Assembly: GCA_003427395.1 (NCBI GenBank) | Contig: BFEA01000169.1 | Span: 2,012,634-2,034,334, forward strand | Direction: 5' to 3' | Length of the DNA stretch: 21,701 bases | Source of the DNA: Chara braunii | Lineage: Eukaryota; Streptophyta; Charophyceae; Charales; Characeae | Shown here: positions 9,229 through 16,651 of the stretch, one piece after another | Position numbering within the stretch: position 1 is the stretch's first letter | Layout: each line of letters begins with the position of its first letter | Program-made: the position numbers and the translations under genes | The notes under the pieces: model-generated | Seen by the model: the letters and a program-made list of their open reading frames with translations, nothing else | Databases searched by the model: none | What the model was told of the DNA's origin: nothing

Positions 9229-9746
9229 TTTTTTGCTTCTTCCGATGCCTTCGACTGTTCTTTTTCCGCTTCATACCTGCGACTCTTGATAATTGTAAGC
9301 TCCATTTCCATGATTTCCGGCTCCACTCCAAACCACACGGGAATCGGAACATAATGTTCCGGTCCCACTTTCCTTAACCAGTTGTGCACCTTCTGTTTGC
9401 TCAAGCCTGAGCACGCACGCTTGTGCTACGCCCACCTTTCCTTCACCGAGCGCACGGTCTTTCCAACGTATGTTAGTCGGTGGTTCAAGGACATAAGAAC
9501 ATACACACAACTAGAACCAACCAGCAATCTCTTCCATTCAGCACTTGTCATCCTGAGCCAGAATCTAACATAGGCCCTTCCCCACGCAATGTAACCTTTC
9601 AAGCAGGCTTCCATAATAACCAGGACATGGATTTGATCCAGGATTCGTGCGACCTCTGGATCAACCAGGTGCTTGAGCTGAACTAGCCTTCGAACTGCTC
9701 GCTGGAATGAACGGAGGCCGCCAAGGACTAGTTTCCCGCTATGGGG
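9229..9746 (-). pseudogene. PLE ORF2, N-terminal GIY-YIG endonuclease segment
   Basis: The frame is open from just after a TAA at 9749-9747, overlaps the end of ORF1 by 19 nt, and contains no ATG before 9614. Its first part is helical and basic (LRSFQRAVRRLVQLKHL). The nuclease then shows VYVLM as the GIY strand, LTYVGKT as the YIG strand, the conserved Arg in VKERW, HKRAC, and EPEIMEMELTIIK with the metal-binding Glu. GIY-YIG enzymes of this kind nick target DNA for integration. A TAG at 9428-9426 interrupts the domain between ERWA and HKRACSG in the same frame. A CAG to TAG change is the simplest cause. I see no CCHH motif. Confidence 0.88.
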
Positions 9747-11407
9747 TTAGTACCCAAAGCATCATCCGCATTGTCAGCATTCCGTAGCTGACCTTCGCCG
9801 TGCATACGCGATGATTCTCCAATCTTCGAAGGCTTGTCTGTATTGATGAGGTCCACATAATCTTGGAGGTCAATTCTCGCGAGCTCCCAGGCGCCCAGGT
9901 CCTTTCGATAGTACTGGACGCCCTTCTGTTTGCACATTTCTTGGACACGCGTGTAGTGGAGTGAATTGTAGAATTCAACGCGCATCTTCATGTACGCAGC
10001 GAGCCCCCCTTCATCATCCTCTTCAGCCTCAGCCTCTTCGCTCTGCCCGTTTTGAACGAGGTCTTCATCTTCATCTTCCGTTTGAGGCACTGGCTTCGGA
10101 CTTTCCTGCGCAGGACCTTTCCCTTTCTGATCTCCCACCTCATGCACCAAGGCCATAAGTAACTTCTTGATGTCCGACAACTCGCTCTTCTTTTCAAGCT
10201 TTGCATCCAGGTTCTGCTTCACGTCACACAAGCCCTCAGCAGCCCCTTCATCCTCCGATATCTCGATTCTCCTCGCTCTCGCTTTTACCTTCGCACTACC
10301 CCGCCTTCTGGACTTAACCCGGTTCACTCGAGGGGAGGCTTCCGCCGGGGTTCGCTCACCATCCCGCTTCCGTTTCTCATTGCTCGAACACTCCATCTCC
10401 AATTCTTTTTCCAACTTCTCTTTTTCATCCCTGAGCCTTTCCAACTCCGCCTTCTCATCTTGCGCAAGCTTAGTCCGCTTGTCTACGTCCTCGAGTTTAT
10501 CAGAGATAAGTATTAATGATTGACCCAGCGTAGACGTAATCCACGCTCGCATCTCATTCGTCTTATCAACAGTTTGCACAACCTCTCTCCTAGGTTCCTC
10601 AGTCAGGTCAACAATCCTGATCCCTGATCGCCTACCACCAGCCACCTTCTTCTTTGCCTCATCTAGTGCCTTATCCATTTTGATACCCTCCAGTATATCC
10701 ATATACTCCTTTGTGAAGTAAGCTCTATTCCCCGGACCCGGAAAAGCATTCGCCGCTCGCCCTTTCCCTGCTGCCAGCTGTCGATCGTTTGGAGGTCGAT
10801 CCGCCCCTTGCCCTTGAGCAGGCTGCTGGTTAACAGCAGGCTGTTGATTGAAGGCAGGCAGGTTCGGCACCTGCCATTGCCCACGAGCAGGCCAATTCTG
10901 AAAGCCCCAGCCCGCAGGCTGATATGGCGGGTATGGCATCATAGTCGGTCCCGCCATTGCCGACATCATTGGTACCGGTCCACAGTTCGAAGGTTCATGG
11001 AAATGCTGGGAAGCATTCCCAGGTGGTGCTTGGTTCAATACTCCAGGCGCTTGGTACACAACTCCGGGTGGCGCCACATTCTGTCCGCCCGGCCCTTGAA
11101 ACGGCGCACCACTCATATCGCTGAACTGCGACGACTGCCCACCCTGGTTAGTATTCATCCAATATCTCCCGCAGTTAGACCACTTTCCCTTCCTACCTCC
11201 AACCCTCCCCCTTCCTCTGCCGTACATGCGCCCAGTTAGGGAGAGGAGTAGGATCACGCACCCAACCCCAGTACACCAATCAGCAGTCGATGCGTCCCTG
11301 CCTACCCGAATTACCAGATTCCTTTTCTCTAGTCCCCACATACACCTGCTACTCCACTCCAATGTGCGAGCACGGATGCATATGGCATCCCCACCCTGAC
11401 GTACCAC
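9728..11407 (-). CDS. PLE ORF1, gag-like nucleic-acid-binding protein
   Basis: Intact 559-codon ORF ending TAG at 9730-9728. The true start may be Met61 (11227), which opens a basic Gly/Arg stretch (MYGRGRGRVGGRKGK) typical of RNA-binding proteins. The order is then: residues about 80-210, Gln/Pro/Gly-rich and probably disordered; about 285-350, a charged heptad-like coiled coil (DKLEDVDKRTKLAQDEKAEL...); about 350-390, basic nuclear-localisation-like KRKRD and KSRRRGSAKVKARARR; about 450-480, an acidic run (TEDEDEDL, EAEAEEDDEGG); about 485-525, a SAP/HeH-like helix pair (YTRVQEMCKQKGVQYYRKDLGA). I do not recognise a named family. A role packaging element RNA, by analogy with gag and ORF1p, is inference. 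It lies directly upstream of ORF2 on the same strand, overlapping it by 19 nt. Confidence 0.8.
   Translation of the reverse strand: MVRQGGDAICIRARTLEWSSRCMWGLEKRNLVIRVGRDASTADWCTGVGCVILLLSLTGRMYGRGRGRVGGRKGKWSNCGRYWMNTNQGGQSSQFSDMSGAPFQGPGGQNVAPPGVVYQAPGVLNQAPPGNASQHFHEPSNCGPVPMMSAMAGPTMMPYPPYQPAGWGFQNWPARGQWQVPNLPAFNQQPAVNQQPAQGQGADRPPNDRQLAAGKGRAANAFPGPGNRAYFTKEYMDILEGIKMDKALDEAKKKVAGGRRSGIRIVDLTEEPRREVVQTVDKTNEMRAWITSTLGQSLILISDKLEDVDKRTKLAQDEKAELERLRDEKEKLEKELEMECSSNEKRKRDGERTPAEASPRVNRVKSRRRGSAKVKARARRIEISEDEGAAEGLCDVKQNLDAKLEKKSELSDIKKLLMALVHEVGDQKGKGPAQESPKPVPQTEDEDEDLVQNGQSEEAEAEEDDEGGLAAYMKMRVEFYNSLHYTRVQEMCKQKGVQYYRKDLGAWELARIDLQDYVDLINTDKPSKIGESSRMHGEGQLRNADNADDALGTNPIAGN
9731..9737 (-). 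promoter_or_regulatory. Candidate -1 ribosomal frameshift slippery site GGGAAAC
   Basis: On the coding strand the last ORF1 codons read GCG GGA AAC TAG, so the heptamer is in the required phase as G GGA AAC (X XXY YYZ). GGGAAAC is an established retroviral slippery heptamer. Slipping by -1 re-pairs the tRNAs on GGG AAA and continues CTA GTC CTT, which is exactly the ORF2 frame. That frame is open only from 9746 onward and has no start codon in the overlap. A downstream stimulatory structure is not proven. CCTT just after the stop can pair with AAGG about 40 nt further on. Confidence 0.62.
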
Positions 11408-11650
11408 GCAGATAATTGCCAGGCGAACCCGTACCTGAGCGCAGCGCTACCTTATCTGGTCGCCCAAATTAGCAACCCATTACAGCAGCCACACTCGCGA
11501 TCGCCACCTCAGCCATGTACCTTCCGCATATACAGCAGCGTACCCGGCAACCAACACCTTCATACTAGCTGATCTGCAGCCATACAGCTGTGCAATCGAA
11601 CCAGAACATTGATAGCAGTACCCAAAGCGGTACGAAAAGAAATTTTCAGG
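11408..11650 (-). other. PLE 5' leader, region just upstream of ORF1
   Basis: Non-coding leader of the element between the tandem repeat and ORF1. No motif was recognised. If Met61 is the real ORF1 start, the leader extends about 180 bp further in. Confidence 0.5.
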
Positions 11651-11771
11651 ATTAACAGATTAGTAGAAAAGCAGATTAAAGCCAGATTAAACCAGATTAA
11701 AACAGATTACAACAGATTAAAACATATTAAAACAGATTAAAACAGATTAAAACAGATTAAAACAGATTAAC
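11651..11771 (-). repeat. 10-bp tandem repeat (ACAGATTAAA) in the PLE leader
   Basis: About eleven copies of a 10-bp unit (ACAGATTAAA on plus, TTTAATCTGT in the element RNA). The right half is the most regular and the left half is degenerate. It lies between the 5' pseudo-LTR and ORF1. Confidence 0.9.
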
Positions 11772-11818
11772 AAGAGGACGATAGATATGGAGCACGATCT
11801 CACGTACGAGAGTCGGCA

Positions 11819-11860
11819 CCTTAGATTCATTCCCGAGCCACGGCAGGGTCGAATCTAAGG
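11819..11860. repeat. Perfect 10-bp inverted repeat at the leader / 5' pseudo-LTR junction
   Basis: CCTTAGATTC at 11819-11828 and GAATCTAAGG at 11851-11860 are exact reverse complements separated by 22 nt, ending 11 bp before the pseudo-LTR. In RNA this is a stable stem-loop. The right arm includes GGGTCGAATC, which resembles a tRNA T-arm or pol III B box. No tRNA fold is present. Confidence 0.75.
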
Positions 11861-11871
11861 CTCTATGACAT

Positions 11872-12140
11872 GAAGACAATCACAAGACCAATAATGAAGA
11901 AGAAGCTGACATGAGCTTTACTTTCATGGTGAAATCAACTTCCTCCCGGCATTCCCTCGACGCGTACTGCCAAGGAACCCAATCCTTCTGCTCATTCACC
12001 ACTCAAATTGAGGATAAACACTATTGCATTCTACGCCTTTATACTAGTCTATACCTCTGAATCCTTACTTACTGCCCATACGAGCCACCACCCCAATAAT
12101 CCGAAAACCTCAGCCTTGCTCGAAACACTAGGCCTCGAAA
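11872..12140 (-). repeat. PLE 5' pseudo-LTR (right direct repeat)
   Basis: This is the direct repeat of 6295-6580, oriented the same way. Homology begins with GAAGACAATC, the exact 3' terminus of the element, and ends GGCCTCGA at 12138. Two further A bases precede the target duplication at 12141. A pseudo-LTR arises in PLEs from tandem or partial copying rather than from retroviral LTR synthesis. I see no hammerhead ribozyme core, as reported for Chlamys/Naiad elements. Confidence 0.9.
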
Positions 12141-12153
12141 CGCGCAGCCACTC
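12141..12153. repeat. Target-site duplication of the PLE, right copy (13 bp)
   Basis: Identical to 6282-6294 (CGCGCAGCCACTC), directly next to the 5' end of the element. Flanking bases on either side differ, so the duplication is exactly 13 bp. Confidence 0.9.
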
Positions 12154-12298
12154 AACCAACTAGCGGGCTGCAACAGCCTCTGATGAATATTCAGGCCCGC
12201 TTTCACTTAGGGCGGGCACTCGGCTTGCTGGGAGGCCTCTGCTCAAGAGATGTGTATGTCTTATAGGGGCTCCGTGAGGGCTCGTTCCTCGCATTCCA
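12154..12298 (-). repeat. Candidate proximal part of the gypsy 3' LTR
   Basis: The sequence follows a polypurine tract directly and opens with TGGAATGC on the minus strand, as LTRs start with TG. It contains CCCCTATAAGACATACAC, a possible TATA box. It is cut at 12153 by the PLE insertion and would continue at 6281. There is no second LTR copy in the window for comparison, so this is inference. Confidence 0.4.
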
Positions 12299-12331
12299 TC
12301 CCCCTTGACTTCGAAAGTCCGCTGAGATGCT

Positions 12332-12899
12332 TCATGCTGGTGCCTTCCCCTTCACTTTCCTCTCATACTCGGCCACAATCTGAGGAGCTGTCTTGACCAG
12401 TTCTTCCCTGGTAAACCACCAATCTTCCTTCGGGTCAGTATGATGCCTCAACCGTACTCTGTACTCCCTTACAGGTTTAGGCAGTTTACCCCTGCCAGCT
12501 GGCTTGGCAACAGGTGTGTCTCTGTGCTCCAGATATCGTCGACGTCCACGTGGCCATCCATGGTTGGGGAAGCATAGATCTCCTTGATGGGAACTGTTCT
12601 GTCTCAGCGAAAGGAGCAAGCTTTGAGGCATGAAACGCAGGGTGAGTGCATAAGTGACCAGGGATACGGATAGCGTACGAGGGACCATCCATCTCACTAT
12701 CCACAACATCCAGGACTTCCCAGGGACCAAAGTACTGAGGCATTCGTTTCCTAGAGATGTCGAACTCCTGTCCCAGTTCACTAGCCTTAACCCAAACACG
12801 TTCCCCTACCTGAAATGTGGACTGTCGGCGATGCTTGTTCTCAGAAGCAATCATTGCTTGCTGAGACTTCTTGATGTTCTCGAAAACTTGCTGCAACAA
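12332..12899 (-). pseudogene. Gypsy integrase C-terminal region with chromodomain-like tail
   Basis: Two overlapping frames are needed. The first (12899-12486) has KHRRQSTFQVGERVWVKASEL and KRMPQYFGPWEVLDVVD...YAIRIPGH...HPAFHASKLAPF, the conserved integrase C-terminal barrel (GKY-like). The second (12799-12332) continues with VREYRVRLRHHTDPKEDWWFTREELV and a basic end, in the position and pattern of a chromodomain, which guides integration to marked chromatin. A frameshift near 12560-12600 separates them. Confidence 0.75.
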
Positions 12900-13134
12900 C
12901 TTCTTGTACTGGACACCAACTCGATGGTTCCATGAGTTGCAGCAGGTCGGTTTTCAGGAAGGAGGAAGTCTAGTGCAGATCTAGGCTTCCACCCCAGATG
13001 CAGCTGATTCGGGGTGACCTCGGTGGTGCTGTGTACAGCGTTATTTTACAGACTGGCGATGAGAGGTAATCTCTCATCCCAGTCATCCTGGTCGGGCTTA
13101 ACATAATGCCTCAGCAGATGCTGCACCACCCGGT

Positions 13135-14040
13135 TCATCTGTTCAACCTGCCCATTGGCTTGGGACGATTCTCATAAGTCATTTGGAGCTGGCTGCCCAT
13201 CTGTTCAGCTGCCTTCTTCCACATCTCGCTCGTGAAATGCACATCTCTATCACTAGCGGTTGTCTTTGGCAGTCCAAAGTAACACACCCAGTTATCCATG
13301 AATAACTTGATGATGTGTTCAGTCCTGGCGGTCTCCGGCATGGCAATTAGTCTAGCAAACTTAGTGAACCTATCAACTATGACGAAAATATGTCTCTTGC
13401 CACTCTTGCTGGTCACGAGGGTATGCATGAAGTCCATGGAGATACTCTGCCCCGGACCAGCAGGGATGGGTAGAGGCTTTAGTAACCCAAGCGGCGCTTG
13501 AGTACGCGGTTTGTCCCGCTGACAAACCAAACAGGTCTGTACATACTTCTTTGCATCATCCAGCATGTTAGGCCACCAGAATCGTTGTACTAAATTAGCA
13601 CTAGTCTTCTTATAGTTGAAATGTCCCGTTGCGTCGTGGCACTCACCTAAAAATAAACTACGCAAAATCTCTCTAGATGGAACAACTAACCTCTTAAGCC
13701 CTGCCTTCTCAAGAAAGAGTAACCCATCCACCATCTCAAACTCGTCAGTGGTGGCCTTGTCTTTGGCCTCCAGTTTGTTGATGATGTCCATTGTGATAGG
13801 GTCTTCCTTGTAGGCTTCCCCCAACGATCGAGTTACGTTCTCAGAAAGGCCAAACTCGAAAATCAGCGCACCTAGATAATCTGCCCTCCGAGACAATGCA
13901 TCCGCAACCTTGTCGTACTCTCCTTTCACATAGTCTAGTTTAAAGCCATATTGATCTATGACTTCAATCCAGCGTTTGAGTGCGTCAGAGAGAAACGGTT
14001 GTGTCTTGATCCACTTGAGGGTCTGATGGTCAGTTCTCAA
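13135..14040 (-). pseudogene. Gypsy RNase H end and integrase core
   Basis: The segment opens with the RNase H end LRTDHQTLKWI...RRADYLG (DALSRR at about residues 47-52). An HHCC zinc-binding domain follows (His135, His140, Cys170, Cys173). The integrase core has Asp203 (SMDFMHTL) and Asp264 (ASDRDVHF). A frameshift just before the end makes the frame close at 13135. The catalytic Glu survives only in the other frame (GQVEQMNR, GAA at 13144-13142). The integrase is therefore interrupted. Confidence 0.85.
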
Positions 14041-14302
14041 ATAGAAGAACCTTCCTAACAGATAGTGCCTCTAGTGGACCAGTGCCTTGTAGAGAGCATA
14101 AAGTTCCCCCTCGTAGGTGGACTTTGCCAACTTCTTCGATGGCATCTTTTTGCCCATATACTCGACCGGTCTCAACATTTTTCCCTTCCTGCCAAGCCAG
14201 GACTGCGCCAATGCCATATTGGCTTGCGTCAGTGGTTACAACAAACGGCCTTTGCGGGCCGGGTACCATGAGAACCTCATGGTGCATGAGTGCATGCTTC
14301 AA
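14030..14302 (-). pseudogene. Gypsy RNase H fragment
   Basis: VVTTDASQYGIGAVLAW is the first catalytic segment of a gypsy RNase H. After about residue 50 the ORF is out of the family frame. In the correct frame the family sequence (YEGELYALYKAL) continues but meets a TAG at 14073-14071 in place of the usual Trp before the RHYLLGR segment. Confidence 0.75.
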
Positions 14303-14455
14303 ACGCTTGAAAGTTGCCTCACACTCGTTGATCCATTCTCATGGCGTATCGAGTTGAGTAAGATCAGTCAAGGGAGATGTGATTGTGCGATAGTTCTTAA
14401 CGAAGTTGCGGTAATAACCACACATTCCCAAGAATGATCTGACCTCAGTCACAGA

Positions 14456-15109
14456 CTAGGGTTGTGGCCAGTCACGTATGCTAGCCACCTTCGCATCTTT
14501 GGGCCTAATCCCATCCGCGAAGACTTCAAGACCCAAGTACAAGATTCGAGTGCGACCGAATTCGCATTTTGCTAAGTTGACCTTATACTTGTATTGCCGA
14601 AGGAGTGAGGGTACCTTGTCTACATGCTGAGCGTGCTCCTCGACAGTCTTACTAAAGATAAGTATATCATCGAGGTACACGACGACGAACTTATCTAAGT
14701 AGTCATGGAAGATCCTATTCATGGCGTGCTGGAATGTACTCGGCGCATTGCAAAGGCCAAAGGGCATCACCACAAACTCGTACAGACTGTACCTGTTCTG
14801 GAATGCGGTTTTGTGTTGATCCTCTGGTCTTATAGCAATTCGATGGTACCCAGGTTTTAAGTATATCTTAGTATAGTACTTACATCCCTGCACCCTATCC
14901 AATAGGTCGTCGATGCGTGGTAGAGGCTCTGCGTTTTTAACAATGATGGTATTGAGACCTCTATAATCAATGCACATCCTTAGTGTTCCCCTTTTCTTTA
15001 GGACAAATAAGACTGGTGAGCCAAAGGGGGAGGTGCTAGGCCGTATCCAGCCCTTCTCCGTGATCTCTTTCAGTTGTTGTCGAAGCTCGTTCAACTCGGC
15101 CGGAGCCAT
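14456..15109 (-). pseudogene. Gypsy reverse transcriptase with lost motif A aspartate
   Basis: 217 codons of RT: WIRPSTSPFGSPVLFVLKK, MCIDYRGLN, YYTKIYLKPGYHRI, TAFQNRYSLYEFVVMPFGLCNAPSTFQ and VVYLDDILIFS. The YLDD box (about residues 145-148) is intact. In motif A the invariant catalytic Asp is replaced by Tyr (about residue 83, TAC near 14863), which should abolish polymerase activity. The frame then ends in a stop after RDWPQP. Confidence 0.88.
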
Positions 15110-15312
15110 CCTATAGATTCTTCGTTTAGGTATCTTGCTACCTGGGATGATTTCTATGGCATCAACGACCTCCCTGTCTACGACTCCTGTAGGCTCTTCA
15201 AACAGATCAGGGTACTTAGCGACGATATATTCTCTATCTTTGGGGGTGTTTTAACGGCCTCCCCTTTCTCAGAGACATAGACAAGGTACATACCTTCCTC
15301 TTGGTTCTGTCT

Positions 15313-15927
15313 TTAATAATTATAGAACGCAAGTGCGCATAGGCACCCATAGGAGTCAATTAACCTACTGGCTTTGTACTTAGCCAGTCTAACGGTTCTC
15401 CCATTAGGCAACTCCTGCTTTAGCACCTTCTTGTCCCAGTCAAACTGGGGCTTGGCAACCTCAAGGTAGTACATTCCTAACCACATATCAAAAGGCAAAT
15501 CGTCTCTCACCAGGAACAAAATTTTATGGTTAAGCTCTCCTCCTGGATAGGGGAAAGTGCAGACCACGTCCTTTACGTAGTCCTCCACCATCATGCGCTC
15601 TTTGTTGGCCAAAGTAGATGCTACCGGTCTACTAAGACGCTGCACCCAATCCTTTAGGCGCAACCTCTCAACGCAGTCGCGACTTATGAAGTTTCGTGTG
15701 GAGCCGATGTCTATGAAGGCACCACACTTGCGGCCACCCACACCGACTTCCACAACGAAATGCTCCCCTCTAGGACCTCGACTTAGTGCCACACAGGACT
15801 CATGAGGGTCCCTTGCCGACCACTCACCTTGAAGGTCCTCTAAGGCTTCAGACACATCCAACGTACAGAGTATAGTTGGGTCCGGATGCGTCTGTTGGGT
15901 GACTAAGGAGTCAATAGCTTCAGCCAA
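15313..15927 (-). pseudogene. Gypsy aspartic protease region
   Basis: Contains the retropepsin-like segment VVEVGVGGRKCGAFIDIGSTRNFIS, where the usual active-site DSG or DTG triad reads DIG (about residues 73-75). It is followed by DMWLGMYYLE, the second conserved strand. The protease normally cuts the gag-pol polyprotein. The altered triad suggests inactivity. Confidence 0.75.
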
Positions 15928-16091
15928 CTCTTGTAATAGGGAGGGTACATCACCCGCTTGAACAAGAGTAGAAGTAGCGACAACCTTTACTGGCCCTAGG
16001 TGTTTCTCGAGTTGGAGCTCGTAGAGGCCCCAAACTGAGAAGAAGGATACCCACCCTTAGGAGGGATCTTCGGCTCGACCTTAGCATTCTT

Positions 16092-16133
16092 GCATTTGAA
16101 CTGCTGATGGCCATACTCTCCGCAATTTATGCA
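16092..16133 (-). pseudogene. Gypsy gag CCHC zinc knuckle
   Basis: The minus strand encodes CINCGEYGHQQFKC, a perfect C-x2-C-x4-H-x4-C nucleocapsid zinc knuckle, in a short stretch lacking a long open frame. It places the end of gag between the capsid and protease fragments. Confidence 0.8.
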
Positions 16134-16319
16134 AGCCCCACGCTGCCAACGGTCCCGCGACACATCTTGATCCAAACCGACTCTAACCCAAGCAACTATT
16201 TTGTTTGGGTTGGCGGCTTGCCCCTAACTCCTTTGTTGACCGCCCTTGCCGCGGCCAGCTGCCTTAGTCTTAACTGTTGCGGCGAGGTTGCTACCCTCAG
16301 CACTATTCTCGCCGTCTAA

Positions 16320-16616
16320 CTATGAACTCTCCACAAGGTCAGAAACGTCATCGATCTTAGTTTGATTCCCTTCAGAATCAACCATCATCAATCGAATACC
16401 CTTTTTCTTCCACTCTTGCGGAACCTTCTTCTTTCTCCCATCCGTAGCGGGGGGGTGAGCACCACCCAGCATAGCCTCTAAATCTAGGGCCTTCTTGCAG
16501 AAGCTTTCAAACGTGTGATACTCTAATCGAGCCTCGGTGGCTAAAAGTTCTTGATGTCTGTGGGAAGACACCTTAAGAACATGGTCAATAGGACCTGCGG
16601 ATCGTACTCCACCCAT
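16320..16616 (-). pseudogene. Gypsy gag fragment, C-terminal part of capsid region
   Basis: 98 codons with LLATEARLEYHTFESFCKKALDLEAMLGG and a Lys-rich tail (DGRKKKVPQEWKKKG). It continues the gag segment at 16652-17011 after a frame break of about 35 bp, and precedes the zinc knuckle. Assigned to gag by order rather than by a strong motif. Confidence 0.6.
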
Positions 16617-16651
16617 GGAACAACAATAAACTGCTCTATAGTTGTGGTAAG

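Larger units (their letters stand above)
6295..12140 (-). mobile_element. Full-length Penelope-like retroelement, N-terminal-endonuclease (Chlamys/Naiad-like) type
   Basis: This 5846-bp element is transcribed leftwards. In element order it has a 5' pseudo-LTR (12140-11872), a leader with a hairpin and 10-bp tandem repeats, gag-like ORF1 (11407 or 11227 to 9728), ORF2 (from about 9746 to 6853), a short 3' region and a 3' pseudo-LTR (6580-6295). Domain order in ORF2 is GIY-YIG endonuclease, a linker with an E-C-K-C motif, then RT with YIDD. An endonuclease placed before the RT and joined by a CxC linker is the published signature of the Naiad/Chlamys clade. Pseudo-LTRs are also published for it. 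I see no CCHH motif around the GIY-YIG domain, which points to Chlamys, the green-lineage branch. The 13-bp target duplication defines the ends. ORF2 is broken, so the copy is not autonomous. Confidence 0.9.

Noticed and set aside
8054-9352. Taking the ATG at 9352 and the ATG at 8115 as starts of separate proteins
   Set aside because: Conserved PLE protein sequence runs through the ends of each neighbouring frame, so these ATGs are internal positions exposed by frameshifts.
11840-11860. tRNA-like T-arm (GGGTCGAATC) suggesting a tRNA gene or SINE
   Set aside because: No acceptor stem, D-arm or anticodon arm can be formed around it. The pairing seen is a simple 10-bp hairpin.
12180-12186. CTGATGA resembling the hammerhead ribozyme core
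   Set aside because: No GAAA follows at a suitable distance on the same strand and no three-stem fold is evident. It also lies outside the PLE. N-terminal-endonuclease PLEs are reported to lack hammerheads.
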